Below, piece by piece: positions 23,789 to 32,947 of a DNA stretch of 64,000 nucleotides. Source of the stretch: Parapusillimonas sp013416435 (GTDB taxonomy: Bacteria; Pseudomonadota; Gammaproteobacteria; Burkholderiales; Burkholderiaceae_B); NCBI RefSeq assembly GCF_052180245.1, contig NZ_CP197474.1, positions 2,914,001 through 2,978,000 on the forward strand. Direction: 5' to 3'. The notes below the pieces were generated by a model, which saw only the letters and a list, made by a program, of their open reading frames with translations, was not told the DNA's origin and did no database searches. The position numbers and the translations under genes are program-made. Position 1 is the first letter of the stretch; each line of letters begins with the position of its first letter.

Positions 23789-25459
23789 ATGAGTGATATT
23801 GTCGGGCTTCTGAACTTCGGCGGTTTCATCGCCCTCCTCATCTGGGGAGTCCACATGGTCCAGAGCGGCGTGCAACGCGCTTTCGGCGCTGCGCTGCGGA
23901 CCTGGATGGGGCGCGCCCTCAACACACGGCTGCGTTCCTTCTTCGCCGGCCTGGCCATTACCTCGGCCATCCAGAGCAGCACGGCGACCGGTCTCATGAT
24001 CACCAGCTTCGCGGCAAGCGGCCTGCTGGGACTGGTTCCCGGCCTGGCCGCCATGCTGGGCGCCAACGTCGGCACGACCATCATCGTGCAGTTGCTCTCG
24101 TTCAACCTCAACGCGCTCGCCCCTACTTTGATACTGATCGGCGTCTGGCTGTTCCGCCGCTACGAGCCCGGCCGCAAGCGTGATCTGGGCCGGCTCTTCA
24201 TCGGCCTGGGCCTGCTCATGCTGGCACTGCACGAACTGGTACTGATGTTCGCGCCCCTGCAAGACGCCCATCTGCTGGAGATCGTGCTGGACGCGCTGGC
24301 GGGCCAGCCCGTCATCGCGTTGCTGCTTGCCGCCGCCCTGGCGTGGGCCGCCCATTCCAGCTTGGCCGTCGTGGTGCTCATCATGTCTCTGGCCCACCAC
24401 GAGCTCATCAGCACCCAACTGGCATGCGCGCTGGTTCTGGGCGCGAACCTGGGCACTGCCATCAATCCCATGCTTGAAGCGGGCTCCGGAGACGATCCCG
24501 CCGACAAGCGCCTTCCGCTCGGCAATCTCGGGACAAGGATCACAGGTTGCCTGCTGGCATTGCTGGCGCTGCCCTGGCTGCCGGATCTCATGAATGTTCT
24601 CAGCGACGACCGGTCTCGCGCCGTCGCGAACTTCCATACGCTCTTCAACGTCGCGGTGGCCCTGATTTTCCTGCCATTGCTGAAGCCCTATTCCAAGCTG
24701 CTCATACGCTTGCTGCCCAAGCGCGCCGATCCCGACGACCCGTCGCGGCCGCAATACCTGGATGAATCTGCGCACGAAGTTCCGGCGATCGCCCTGGGCA
24801 ACGCCGCGCGCGAAGCTTTGCGCATCGCCGACATGGCCCAGAGCCTGCTCGGGATCGCCCGCGGGGCGTTCCTGCGCGATAGCCGGCACCGTGTGGCCCA
24901 CGCCCGCTACGTCAACAATGCCGTAAGCCGGCTCGAAAACCATATCACCACCTATCTGGCGACCCTGGATCCCGAAACCATGAACCAGGACGACGACCGC
25001 CGGCGCGAAGAGATACTGAGCTTTTCCTCGAACATGGCCCATGCCGCCAGTGTGGCCACGCAAGGCCTGCTGGGTTATGCGGCCACCATGAACAAGAAGG
25101 GCTGGATCTTTACGCCGCAGCAGCGCGAAAACCTGACCAAGGCCATGGACCGCCTGATACGCAACCACCGCCAGAGCGCGGCGCTGTTCGTGGCGGAAGA
25201 CTTGCGCGGCGCCCGTTATCTGGCCTTCGAAAAGGACCACTTCCGGGAAGTCGAAGCCAATGCGGCCGAGCAGCACCTGCAAAGCCTGAAATCGGGAGAC
25301 CTGGAGCAAGCACAGCAAGGCTCGCTGTACCTGGACGTCCTGCGCGAAGCCAAGACGCTTAATTCCTGCCTCGTCGAAGCCGCCGCCTACCCGATCCTGG
25401 CCAAGCACAACGAACTGCTGCCCAACCGCCTGCGCGAAAGCGAACAGCCGGCGGAGTGA
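23789..25459 (+). CDS. Na+/phosphate cotransporter family protein with PhoU-like tail
   Basis: 556 residues. The first ~310 hold two inverted Na/Pi-cotransporter repeats, each with the QSST/HSS motif (AIQSSTATGLM near 62; AAHSSLAVVVL near 190) and a GAN.GT motif (GANVGTT, GANLGTA). Residues from about 330 form a helical PhoU-like cytoplasmic domain. This NptA/YjbB type moves phosphate with sodium, in E. coli probably outward. It has its own start after the repeat pair and no pst genes nearby. Confidence 0.9.
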   Translation: MSDIVGLLNFGGFIALLIWGVHMVQSGVQRAFGAALRTWMGRALNTRLRSFFAGLAITSAIQSSTATGLMITSFAASGLLGLVPGLAAMLGANVGTTIIVQLLSFNLNALAPTLILIGVWLFRRYEPGRKRDLGRLFIGLGLLMLALHELVLMFAPLQDAHLLEIVLDALAGQPVIALLLAAALAWAAHSSLAVVVLIMSLAHHELISTQLACALVLGANLGTAINPMLEAGSGDDPADKRLPLGNLGTRITGCLLALLALPWLPDLMNVLSDDRSRAVANFHTLFNVAVALIFLPLLKPYSKLLIRLLPKRADPDDPSRPQYLDESAHEVPAIALGNAAREALRIADMAQSLLGIARGAFLRDSRHRVAHARYVNNAVSRLENHITTYLATLDPETMNQDDDRRREEILSFSSNMAHAASVATQGLLGYAATMNKKGWIFTPQQRENLTKAMDRLIRNHRQSAALFVAEDLRGARYLAFEKDHFREVEANAAEQHLQSLKSGDLEQAQQGSLYLDVLREAKTLNSCLVEAAAYPILAKHNELLPNRLRESEQPAE

Positions 25460-25461
25460 CC

Positions 25462-25595
25462 GGGGTCAGACCCCGAATGGGGTCTGACCCCTATACCGGA
25501 AGCAGCACATGACCTGGGGTCAGACCCCGTACGGGGTCTGACCCCTCGCAGCGATCGACGGGAAGGGGGTCGGGCCCCATTCGGGGTCTGACCCC
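25462..25595. repeat. Dispersed palindromic repeat, copies 14, 15 and 16
   Basis: Copy 14 at 25462-25491 (centre GAAT), copy 15 at 25516-25545 (GTAC), copy 16 at 25566-25595 (left half GGGGTCGGGCCCC, centre ATTC). The last base of copy 16 is the first base of the dienelactone hydrolase stop codon on the minus strand. The cluster fills the convergent gap. Confidence 0.94.
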
Positions 25596-26380
25596 TACAT
25601 ATGGCGCTTGAACCAGTCCAGCATGCGCTGCCAGGCGTCGACGGCATCCGCCTGCACGTAGGTGGGGCGATAGTCCGCAAAAAAGGCGTGGCCGGAATCG
25701 GGATATACCACGAACTCGGACGCCTTGGCGGCGGCGTTGCCCTCGGCCAGGGCCGCTTCCATGCGCTTTACCCCGTCCAGCGGAATGCTGGCGTCCTGTG
25801 CGCCGTAAAGGCCCAGCACCGGCGCATGCAGATCGCCGCACACGTCGATGGGGTTACGGACCTGCAACGGGCCGTGCCCTGAAACGAGGCGGCCATACCA
25901 CGCCACCGCCGCCTTGCATCCGGGGTTGTGCGCCGCGTAAAGCCAGGTCAGGCGGCCGCCCCAGCAAAACCCGGTGACGCCCAGGCGCGACGTGTCCGCG
26001 CCCTGTTCCGCCGCCCATTTCATGCTGGCATCCAGGTCCGCCATGACCTGCTCGTCAGGCACCTTGGCGACGACTTCCTTGATGAGGGTGGGCGCATCGG
26101 TGTAGCTGGCGGGATCTCCCTGCCGGTGATAGAGCTCGACGGCCACCGCCATATAGCCTTGTTTGGCAAGCCGGCGGCAGACGTCCTGGATATGCTCGTG
26201 CAGGCCGAAGATCTCCTGGATCACAAGCACCACGGGCACCCGGCCGCTGTTCTCCGGCGCTGCGAAATAGGCTGGTATCGAGCCGTCGAACGTGGGCATG
26301 TCGATCATGCCGCAGCGCAATGCGCCGCCGTCGGTTTCCACCGCGGTTCCCGCTTTACCCGTAATTGAGGAATATGCCAT
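25595..26380 (-). CDS. Dienelactone hydrolase family protein
   Basis: 261 residues from the ATG at 26380, chosen because AAGGAGT stands six bases upstream (the frame opens at 26407). Alpha/beta-hydrolase with the dienelactone triad: Cys139 in GFCWGGR, Asp196 in GAQDASIP and His231 in DSGHAFF, plus Glu57 in IQEIFGL. The founding enzyme opens dienelactone to maleylacetate. No chloroaromatic pathway genes are nearby, so the natural substrate is open. It sits 33 bases downstream of polA on the same strand. Confidence 0.9.
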   Translation of the reverse strand: MAYSSITGKAGTAVETDGGALRCGMIDMPTFDGSIPAYFAAPENSGRVPVVLVIQEIFGLHEHIQDVCRRLAKQGYMAVAVELYHRQGDPASYTDAPTLIKEVVAKVPDEQVMADLDASMKWAAEQGADTSRLGVTGFCWGGRLTWLYAAHNPGCKAAVAWYGRLVSGHGPLQVRNPIDVCGDLHAPVLGLYGAQDASIPLDGVKRMEAALAEGNAAAKASEFVVYPDSGHAFFADYRPTYVQADAVDAWQRMLDWFKRHM

Positions 26381-26413
26381 GTTGACTCCTTGGTTCAATG
26401 CCGCCACGCGGCG

Positions 26414-29137
26414 TCAATGGGCCTGCTCCCAGTTCGGCCCAGTGCCGACCTCGGCCATCAGCGGAACATCGAGCTTGGCGACGTTGCACATCAGCCCGGG
26501 CAGGTGCTTCGCTATGGTTTCGACTTCGTCCAGCGGCGCATCGAGGACGAGTTCATCGTGCACTTGCATGACCATCAGGGTATGCAGCTCTTCGCGCTCG
26601 ATCCAATCCTGGACGGCCACCATAGCCATTTTGATGAGATCGGCCGCCGTGCCCTGCATGGGCGCGTTGATCGCCGCGCGCTCGGCCGCTTTCTGGCGCG
26701 GGCCTTTGGCCCCGCGCAGTTCGGGCAGCCACAGACGGCGTCCGAAGACTGTTTCCACATATCCCTGCTCGTGGGCGCTGCGCTTGATGCGCTCCATGTA
26801 GTCGGCCACGCCCGGATAGCGCACGAAGTACCGGTCGATATACGCACGCGCCGCATCGCGCGTGATGCCCAGGTTCGCCGCCAGCCCGAACTCGCCCATT
26901 CCGTAGATCAGGCCGAAGTTGATGGCCTTGGCAGCGCGCCGCTGCTCGGAGCTGACGTCGGCCAGGGGCACGCCGAAAACCTCGGCCGCCGTGGCCTTGT
27001 GGATGTCCAGCCCTGCTTCGAATGCGCCTTGAAGATTCTTGTCGCCTGAAACGTGAGCCATGACGCGGAGCTCGATCTGCGAATAGTCGGCGGAAACGAT
27101 CCGGCCATTCGTGGCGATGAAAGCCGTTCGTACGCGCCGGCCTTCGGCCGTGCGGACCGGAATGTTCTGCAGATTGGGATCCGAGGAAGCCAGCCGCCCC
27201 GTAATGACGGCGGCCTGGGCATATCGGGTATGCACCCGCCCGGTGGAGGCGTTGACCATGCGGGGCAGCTTGTCGGTATAGGTGGACTTGAGCTTGGCCA
27301 GCGCCCGGTATTCGAGCAGCAGTGCCGGCAAGGGATAGTCGCGCGCAAGCTTGGACAATACGTCCTCATCGGTCGAAGGCGCGCCGCTGGCGGTTTTCCG
27401 CAACACCGGCAACTGCATGCGCTGGAACAGGATCTCACCCAGTTGCTTGGGCGAATTCAGATTGAAGGGCTGGCCCGCGAGGTCGTAGGCACGCTTTTCG
27501 AGATCCAGCATCTGCTGGCCGAGCTCATGGCTTTGGCTCAGCAAGAGGTCGGCGTCCACCTTCACCCCATTGCGCTCTATCGTGGTCAAGACCCGCGAAG
27601 CGTTGATTTCAAGCTGATATATGCGCTCGAGTCCGGGCTCGGCCGCCACCTTGGGCCGCAGGACCTGGTGCAGCTGCAGCGTGAAATCGGCGTCCTCGCA
27701 CGCATAGTGCGAGGCGCGCCCGACTTCGATTTCATCGAAGCAGAGCTGCTTGGCGCCTTTGCCGCACAAGTCTTCATAGCTGATACCCGTGCGGCCAAGC
27801 CAGCGCTCGGCCAGCTCCTGCATATTGACGCGCCGGTGGGATTCGAGCACATAGGCCTGCAGCATCGTGTCTTCGACGATGCCGGTCAGGCTTACGCCCT
27901 CGTTGAGGAAGACGTGAGAATCGTATTTCGCGTTGTGCAGCAGCTTGCGGGCGGTGGGGTCTTCCAGCCACTCCTTCAAACGGTTCAGCACTTCCTGGCG
28001 AGGCAGTTGCTCGACCCGGTCGGGCCCGCGATGGGCGACGGGTATGTAGCAGGCCTCTCCGGCCTTGACCGACAGCGAAATGCCCACCAGGCGCGCGGCC
28101 ATGGGATCGAGCGAGGTCGTCTCGGTATCGAGCGCGACGAGTTCCGCCGAACGCAGGGTATCCAGCCATTTGTCGAAAGACTGCCAATCGAGCACGGTTT
28201 CGTACCGGACATCCGCGACGGGCGGCGGCACCGGAGCATCGGGTGCAATGCGGCTGTCTTGCGCCGGAATCCGTTCCTGGTCGCCGGTAAGCTCGCGCAG
28301 CCAGGTGCGGAACCCGAAGGCATCGTAGAGTTCGATCAGTTTTTCCCGGTCGGGCGCCCTGGGAACCAACGTGTCCATGCCGACACCTAGCTCGTCCATC
28401 TCGCAATCCGTCTTGACCGTGATGAGCTTTCGGGTCATGTCGAAGTTCGGGATGGACGCCCGCAGGTTCTCGCCAGCCACCCCCTTGATCGCATGAGCGT
28501 TCTCCACCAGCTTGTCCACGCTGCCGTATTCCGCCAGCCACTTGGCCGCGGTTTTGGGGCCGACCTTGGGCACGCCCGGTATGTTGTCGACGGCGTCGCC
28601 GGTAAGCATGAGGTAATCGATGATCTGTTCGGGGCCCACTCCGAATTTGTTCCGGACGCCGGCGATGTCCTGGCGCTCGCCGTTCATGGTGTTGACGAGC
28701 TCGACGTGCTCGTTCACCAGCTGTGCCAGGTCCTTGTCGCCGGTAGAGATGATGGTGTGAATGTTCTCGCGAGCGGCGCGGCAAGCCAGGGTGCCGATGA
28801 TGTCGTCGGCCTCGACGCCCGGCACCGCAAGCACCGGCCAGCCCAGGGCCTCGACCGCCTGATGGATGGGAACGATTTGTGCTACCAGTTCGTCAGGCAT
28901 GGATGGCCGATGGCCTTTGTATTCCGGGTAGAGCTCGTCGCGGAATGTCTTGCCTTTTGCGTCGAAAACACATGCTGCGTAGTCTGCCTTGTAATCCTGG
29001 ACCAGTCTTCGTAACATGGAGATGACACCATATAGAGCGCCAGTCGGTTCGCCCATGGCGTTTCTAAGGTCGGGCATTGCGTGAAAAGCTCGATACAAAT
29101 AGCTCGACCCATCAACAAGTAACAAGGTTTTTTTCAT
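26414..29137 (-). CDS. polA: DNA polymerase I
   Basis: 907 residues from the ATG at 29137. Upstream residues to 29266 are antisense to the LOG gene and not credible. Domains in order: 5'-3' exonuclease/FEN (about 1-290, starts KTLLLVDGSSYLYRAFHAM), 3'-5' proofreading exonuclease with an intact DTETTSLDP site (about 350-540), and the polymerase domain with DYSQIELRVMAH and VHDELVLD. It does Okazaki-fragment processing and repair. Its start codon overlaps that of the divergent LOG gene by two bases, so its promoter must lie within the neighbour's coding sequence. Confidence 0.95.
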   Translation of the reverse strand: MKKTLLLVDGSSYLYRAFHAMPDLRNAMGEPTGALYGVISMLRRLVQDYKADYAACVFDAKGKTFRDELYPEYKGHRPSMPDELVAQIVPIHQAVEALGWPVLAVPGVEADDIIGTLACRAARENIHTIISTGDKDLAQLVNEHVELVNTMNGERQDIAGVRNKFGVGPEQIIDYLMLTGDAVDNIPGVPKVGPKTAAKWLAEYGSVDKLVENAHAIKGVAGENLRASIPNFDMTRKLITVKTDCEMDELGVGMDTLVPRAPDREKLIELYDAFGFRTWLRELTGDQERIPAQDSRIAPDAPVPPPVADVRYETVLDWQSFDKWLDTLRSAELVALDTETTSLDPMAARLVGISLSVKAGEACYIPVAHRGPDRVEQLPRQEVLNRLKEWLEDPTARKLLHNAKYDSHVFLNEGVSLTGIVEDTMLQAYVLESHRRVNMQELAERWLGRTGISYEDLCGKGAKQLCFDEIEVGRASHYACEDADFTLQLHQVLRPKVAAEPGLERIYQLEINASRVLTTIERNGVKVDADLLLSQSHELGQQMLDLEKRAYDLAGQPFNLNSPKQLGEILFQRMQLPVLRKTASGAPSTDEDVLSKLARDYPLPALLLEYRALAKLKSTYTDKLPRMVNASTGRVHTRYAQAAVITGRLASSDPNLQNIPVRTAEGRRVRTAFIATNGRIVSADYSQIELRVMAHVSGDKNLQGAFEAGLDIHKATAAEVFGVPLADVSSEQRRAAKAINFGLIYGMGEFGLAANLGITRDAARAYIDRYFVRYPGVADYMERIKRSAHEQGYVETVFGRRLWLPELRGAKGPRQKAAERAAINAPMQGTAADLIKMAMVAVQDWIEREELHTLMVMQVHDELVLDAPLDEVETIAKHLPGLMCNVAKLDVPLMAEVGTGPNWEQAH

Positions 29138-29816
29138 GTCAAACAATAAATTGGTCCGTCTGCCGGCAAGTATGCAGATTCCCGGAATTATGGCAGAGAT
29201 GGAACGCGCTGCCGAGACGCTGAAAGATTTGCGCTGGGGCGTCAGTGTATTCGGTAGCGCGCGCATCCGCCCCGACTCCCCCTACTATGCAATCAGCGAA
29301 CAAGTCGGGGCAAGGCTTGCGCAAGCCGGCCTGCCCGTGATTGCGGGCGGCGGCCCCGGCATCATGGAAGCAGCGAACAAAGGCGCCTTCGAAGCCGGCG
29401 GCCAGAGCGTGGGGCTGAATATCAAGCTGCCCATGGAAACCAGCAATAACCGCTACCAAACCCATAGTCTCACATTCGACTACTTTTACTCCCGGAAAGC
29501 TACTTTTTTCATGCACAGCGCCGCCTACATCGCCCTGCCCGGCGGCTTCGGCACGCTGGACGAGCTTTTCGAAGTGCTGACCCTGGTCCAGACCCGGAAA
29601 GTGCCTGCCGCCCCCATCATCCTGATCGGCACCGCATTCTGGGAGGGACTCATCGGTTGGGTACGCCAGGAGCTGCTCACGAATCGGCTCATCGGGCCCA
29701 ACGATCTGGATCTGCTCACCATCACCGACGACCTGGATGTCGTCATGCAAACCATCAGCCATTATTGCGACGTCTTTTCCGAAGAGCGCCAGGCCGCCCC
29801 CGCCTTGCCCGAATAA
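29136..29816 (+). CDS. LOG-family protein (nucleoside monophosphate phosphoribohydrolase)
   Basis: 226 residues from the ATG at 29136; ATG at 29172 (MQIPGIMAEMERA) is an alternative that would free a short gap from polA. The lysine-decarboxylase-like Rossmann fold has GGGPGIMEAANKG (about 70-82), the Arg in YSRKATFF and the signature ALPGGFGTLDELFE (about 132-145). LOG enzymes release free bases from nucleoside 5'-monophosphates; in plants this makes active cytokinin. The bacterial role is less clear. A strong hairpin follows the stop. Confidence 0.88.
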   Translation: MSNNKLVRLPASMQIPGIMAEMERAAETLKDLRWGVSVFGSARIRPDSPYYAISEQVGARLAQAGLPVIAGGGPGIMEAANKGAFEAGGQSVGLNIKLPMETSNNRYQTHSLTFDYFYSRKATFFMHSAAYIALPGGFGTLDELFEVLTLVQTRKVPAAPIILIGTAFWEGLIGWVRQELLTNRLIGPNDLDLLTITDDLDVVMQTISHYCDVFSEERQAAPALPE

Positions 29817-29821
29817 TGGCA

Positions 29822-29845
29822 GCGGCGCGCTTTGTTGCGCGCCGC
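29822..29845 (+). terminator. Hairpin after the LOG gene
   Basis: GCGGCGCGC (29822-29830) and GCGCGCCGC (29837-29845) pair perfectly around TTTGTT, five bases after the stop. There is no T-run, so termination may be weak or Rho-assisted. Confidence 0.5.
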
Positions 29846-29965
29846 AGCACCCGCAATCGACATCGGCATTTACCCTTAAGCCCATTGGCCGTTCCGCCAT
29901 GCTTTCATCGGGAAAAGCCTCTGCATGCGCAGTTTCTTCATCTCCATCAAATTTCGGCGTCAAAA

Positions 29966-29998
29966 CTGGTCCAATCTAATAAAATCAACTGGACCTAG
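29966..29998 (+). promoter_or_regulatory. Candidate TauR operator upstream of tauA
   Basis: CTGGTCCAAT (29966-29975) and CTGGACCTAG (29989-29998) are direct repeats 23 bases apart, about 95 bases before tauA. As I recall, the TauR site described upstream of tpa in Rhodobacter is a direct repeat close to CTGGACYTAA, and the second copy differs from it only in the last base. Binding here is inferred. Confidence 0.5.
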
Positions 29999-30090
29999 TC
30001 GCAGGCCATGACTATAGGCACTATCCATCAGCATAGCGACACAAAGCCGCACATTCCCAGAGTGTCGCGATAACGAAATGGAGACAAACC

Positions 30091-31128
30091 ATGAAGCCCC
30101 TGTTTCAACGTGGTCGCAAATTCGCCCTGATCGGCATGGCAGCTGGAATACTCGGCCTGGGCTCGATCGCCGCCCAGGCCCAAACCAAAGTCGTGGTGGG
30201 ATACCAGCAGATCGTAGGTCCGTTCGTCAGCGCCATCGCCGACGGCAGCTTTGACAAGGCCGCCCAAGAGGCCGGCTATAAAATCGATTGGCGCCAGTTC
30301 TCGTCCGCCGGCGACATCTCCACCGCTTTCGCTTCCCGCGACGTGCCAATCGGCGTCCTGGGATCCACCGGCATTACCGCAGCGGTCACGCGCGGCGTCA
30401 ATATAGAACTGTTCTGGATCCTGGACAACATCGGCAAGTCGGAAGCCCTGGTGGCACGCAACGGTTCCGGCGTGTCCAAGCCCGAAGACCTGGTCGGCAA
30501 GAAGGTCGGGGTGCCTTTCGTTTCCACCGCCCACTTCCACCTGCTGGTCGGCATGGACAAAGTCTGGAAGATCGATCCCCGCAAGGTCAACATCCTGAAC
30601 ATGCAGCCGCCGCAAATCGTTGCCGCATGGCAGCGCGGCGACCTGGATGCCGCCTATGTGTGGCCACCCGCGCTGACCGAAATCCAGAAGACGGGCACCA
30701 CCATCGCCGACTCCGAGCAAATCGGCAAGGCCAGCGTACCCACTTTCGACGGCATCGTGGCCGACCGCGACTGGGCAGCCAAGAATCCCAAGTTCATGGC
30801 TGCGTTCACCAAGGTTCTGGCCCAATCCTACAAAGACTACAACGCCAACGCCGGCAAGCTCGCGGCAGATTCCGCAGGCGTCAAGGGCATCAGCAAGATG
30901 ATAGGCGGCAAGCCCGACGACATCGTTTCCGCTCTGCAGCTGCTGCTGTTCCCCGACGCCAAGGAACAGGCTTCCAATGCCTGGCTGGGCGGCGGCAAGG
31001 ACGGCGGTGCAGTCAAGGCACTCACGGAAAGCGCCAAGTTCCTGAAGGAACAGCGCCAGATCGACAAGCCTCTCGACGACTACAGCCCGTTCGTCAACGC
31101 AAGCTACGCCGAAGCGGCCGCCAAGTAA
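30091..31128 (+). CDS. tauA: Taurine ABC transporter, periplasmic binding protein
   Basis: 345 residues with a Sec signal (cleavage after IAAQAQ, about residue 31) and the SsuA/TauA-type binding fold. It begins TKVVVGYQQIVGPFVSAIADG and keeps FSSAGDISTAFASRDVPIG and the PFVSTAHFHLLVGM stretch of taurine binders. It collects taurine in the periplasm for TauBC. It is the first gene of tauABC and is followed by tauB after 69 bases. The call as taurine rather than another sulfonate rests on the adjoining tauXY-xsc-pta genes. Confidence 0.93.
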   Translation: MKPLFQRGRKFALIGMAAGILGLGSIAAQAQTKVVVGYQQIVGPFVSAIADGSFDKAAQEAGYKIDWRQFSSAGDISTAFASRDVPIGVLGSTGITAAVTRGVNIELFWILDNIGKSEALVARNGSGVSKPEDLVGKKVGVPFVSTAHFHLLVGMDKVWKIDPRKVNILNMQPPQIVAAWQRGDLDAAYVWPPALTEIQKTGTTIADSEQIGKASVPTFDGIVADRDWAAKNPKFMAAFTKVLAQSYKDYNANAGKLAADSAGVKGISKMIGGKPDDIVSALQLLLFPDAKEQASNAWLGGGKDGGAVKALTESAKFLKEQRQIDKPLDDYSPFVNASYAEAAAK

Positions 31129-31197
31129 CAGGCGCTTCGCTACCCGCTGCATCCCGTTCCGGGCTGCGGCGGGCGCATCAAGACAAGGAGCAAATGC

Positions 31198-32022
31198 ATG
31201 TCAGCCCCCATGGCCCGACTCAGTGTAAAAGGCGTCAGCGTCACCTACCCCGCCCTGCGCGAAGGCGGGTCCGTCACCGCCTTGAAAGACGTCAACCTGG
31301 ATATCGAACCGGGCGACTTCGTGGTCGCGTTGGGTGCGTCCGGCTGCGGCAAGACCACGTTGCTCAATCTGCTTGCCGGCTTCCTGTCTCCCACGCAAGG
31401 CGAGATCCTGCTGGGCGACAACCCCATCGTGGGCCCGGGGTCGGATCGGGGCGTGGTCTTCCAGAAGCATGCATTGCTGCCCTGGCTGAACGTCATCGAG
31501 AACACCGAGTTCGGCCTCAAGCTTCAAGGGGTCGACAAGGCCACCCGCCGCAACGTCGCCGAGCGCAACCTGGAACTCGTCGGCCTGCAGGATTTCCACC
31601 AGCACATGATCTATCAGTTGTCGGGCGGCATGCAGCAGCGGGTCGGCATAGCCCGTGCGCTGACCTGCGATCCGGCAATGCTGCTCATGGACGAACCCAT
31701 GGCGGCGCTCGACGCGCTCACGCGCGAAACCATACAAGAGCTGCTGCTGGACGTCTGGCAGCACACCCACAAGATGTTCTTCTTCATCACTCACAGTGTC
31801 GAAGAAGCCCTGTTCCTGGGATCCCGGCTCATCGTCATGTCGCCCCGCCCCGGCCGCATCACCAATACCTACAACCTGGATTTCAACAAACGCTATCTGG
31901 AAACGAGGGACGCCCGTGCGATCAAATCTAGTCAGGACTTTATCGAGATGCGCGAAATCATCCTTAGTATCATCTACGGCGACGAGCGCGCAGCCGGCGA
32001 ACCGGAAATCATCCATGCCTAA
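31198..32022 (+). CDS. tauB: Taurine ABC transporter, ATP-binding protein
   Basis: 274 residues. Walker A at 46-53 (GASGCGKT), signature LSGGMQQ at 141-147, Walker B MLLMDEP at 161-167, and the H-loop in FFITHSVEEALFLG. It powers taurine import through TauC. ATG at 31198 follows AAGGAG. Its last eight bases overlap the tauC start. Confidence 0.95.
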   Translation: MSAPMARLSVKGVSVTYPALREGGSVTALKDVNLDIEPGDFVVALGASGCGKTTLLNLLAGFLSPTQGEILLGDNPIVGPGSDRGVVFQKHALLPWLNVIENTEFGLKLQGVDKATRRNVAERNLELVGLQDFHQHMIYQLSGGMQQRVGIARALTCDPAMLLMDEPMAALDALTRETIQELLLDVWQHTHKMFFFITHSVEEALFLGSRLIVMSPRPGRITNTYNLDFNKRYLETRDARAIKSSQDFIEMREIILSIIYGDERAAGEPEIIHA

Positions 32023-32842
32023 GAAGCGGTTCCTTGGCAAGCCCGCCGCACCGGGCAAGGTCTACGGCGCACCCGGAGCCGGCTATAGCGGCTTCATCAG
32101 CTTCATGACGGCCGTCGTGCTGATCGCGCTCTGGTTTCTTGTCACCAGCATGGGCTGGGTCAAGCCCATATTCATGCCATCGCCCTACGCGGTCTTCAAC
32201 AAGTTCATCGAGGCCTGGACCGAAGGGGTCGCGAATTCGACACTGCTGCAGCATACCCTGGCCAGTCTGGGCCGAGTGCTGGGCGGCTTCCTGCTGGCCA
32301 TGGTCACCGCCATTCCCATCGGCATCCTGATGGGTGTCAACCGCATCATGCGCGGCGTCTTCGATCCCATCATCGAGTTCTACCGGCCGCTGCCGCCGCT
32401 TGCCTACCTTCCTTTGGTCATCATCTGGTTCGGCATCGGCGAATTCCCCAAGGTTTTCCTTATCTATCTGGCCATCTTCGCTCCCATGGCGATCGCCGCG
32501 CGCTCGGGCGTGCGCTCGGTATCCATAGAGCAGATCCATGCCGCCTACGCCATGGGTGCATCCAGCCGGCAAATCATCACCCATGTCATCCTCAAGGCAG
32601 CCATGCCGGAAATCTTCACCGGCATGCGCATCGGCATCGGCGTGGGCTGGACGACCCTGGTCGCCGCCGAAATGGTCGCCTCGTCGCGCGGCCTGGGCTT
32701 CATGGTGTTGAATGCCGCTCAGTACCTGGCGTCGGACACCGTCATCATGGGCATCCTGGTCATCGGCTTCTTCGCCCTGATTTTCGATCTGCTGCTGCGT
32801 CACCTCGAGAAAGTGCTGATTCCCTGGAAGGGGAAGGTGTAG
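32015..32842 (+). CDS. tauC: Taurine ABC transporter, permease
   Basis: 275 residues from the ATG at 32015, which lies inside the end of tauB. About six membrane segments, with the binding-protein-dependent permease loop (EQIHAAYAMGASSRQIITHVILKAAMPEI) near 180-208 that docks on TauB. The start codon is fixed by the overlap and by the usual short cytoplasmic N-terminus. The gene ends just before a half and a full palindromic repeat. Confidence 0.95.
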   Translation: MPKKRFLGKPAAPGKVYGAPGAGYSGFISFMTAVVLIALWFLVTSMGWVKPIFMPSPYAVFNKFIEAWTEGVANSTLLQHTLASLGRVLGGFLLAMVTAIPIGILMGVNRIMRGVFDPIIEFYRPLPPLAYLPLVIIWFGIGEFPKVFLIYLAIFAPMAIAARSGVRSVSIEQIHAAYAMGASSRQIITHVILKAAMPEIFTGMRIGIGVGWTTLVAAEMVASSRGLGFMVLNAAQYLASDTVIMGILVIGFFALIFDLLLRHLEKVLIPWKGKV

Positions 32843-32845
32843 AGC

Positions 32846-32911
32846 GGGGTCAGGCCCCGTACGGGCATGCTAAAGCGGTGGGGGGTCAGACCCCGTACGG
32901 GGTCTGACCCC
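32846..32911. repeat. Dispersed palindromic repeat, copies 17 and 18
   Basis: Copy 17 (32846-32865) is a left part only (GGGGTCAGGCCCC then GTACGGG). Copy 18 (32882-32911) is complete with centre GTAC. They lie between tauC and tauR. Confidence 0.93.
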
Positions 32912-32947
32912 ATACCAGTGCCTGCCTTCTTGGGCTATCATCGATCC

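Noticed and set aside
32867..32947. 27-residue N-terminal extension of TauR
   Set aside because: The residues (VRPRTGSDP) are encoded by the palindromic repeat. The family starts at the ATG at 32948.
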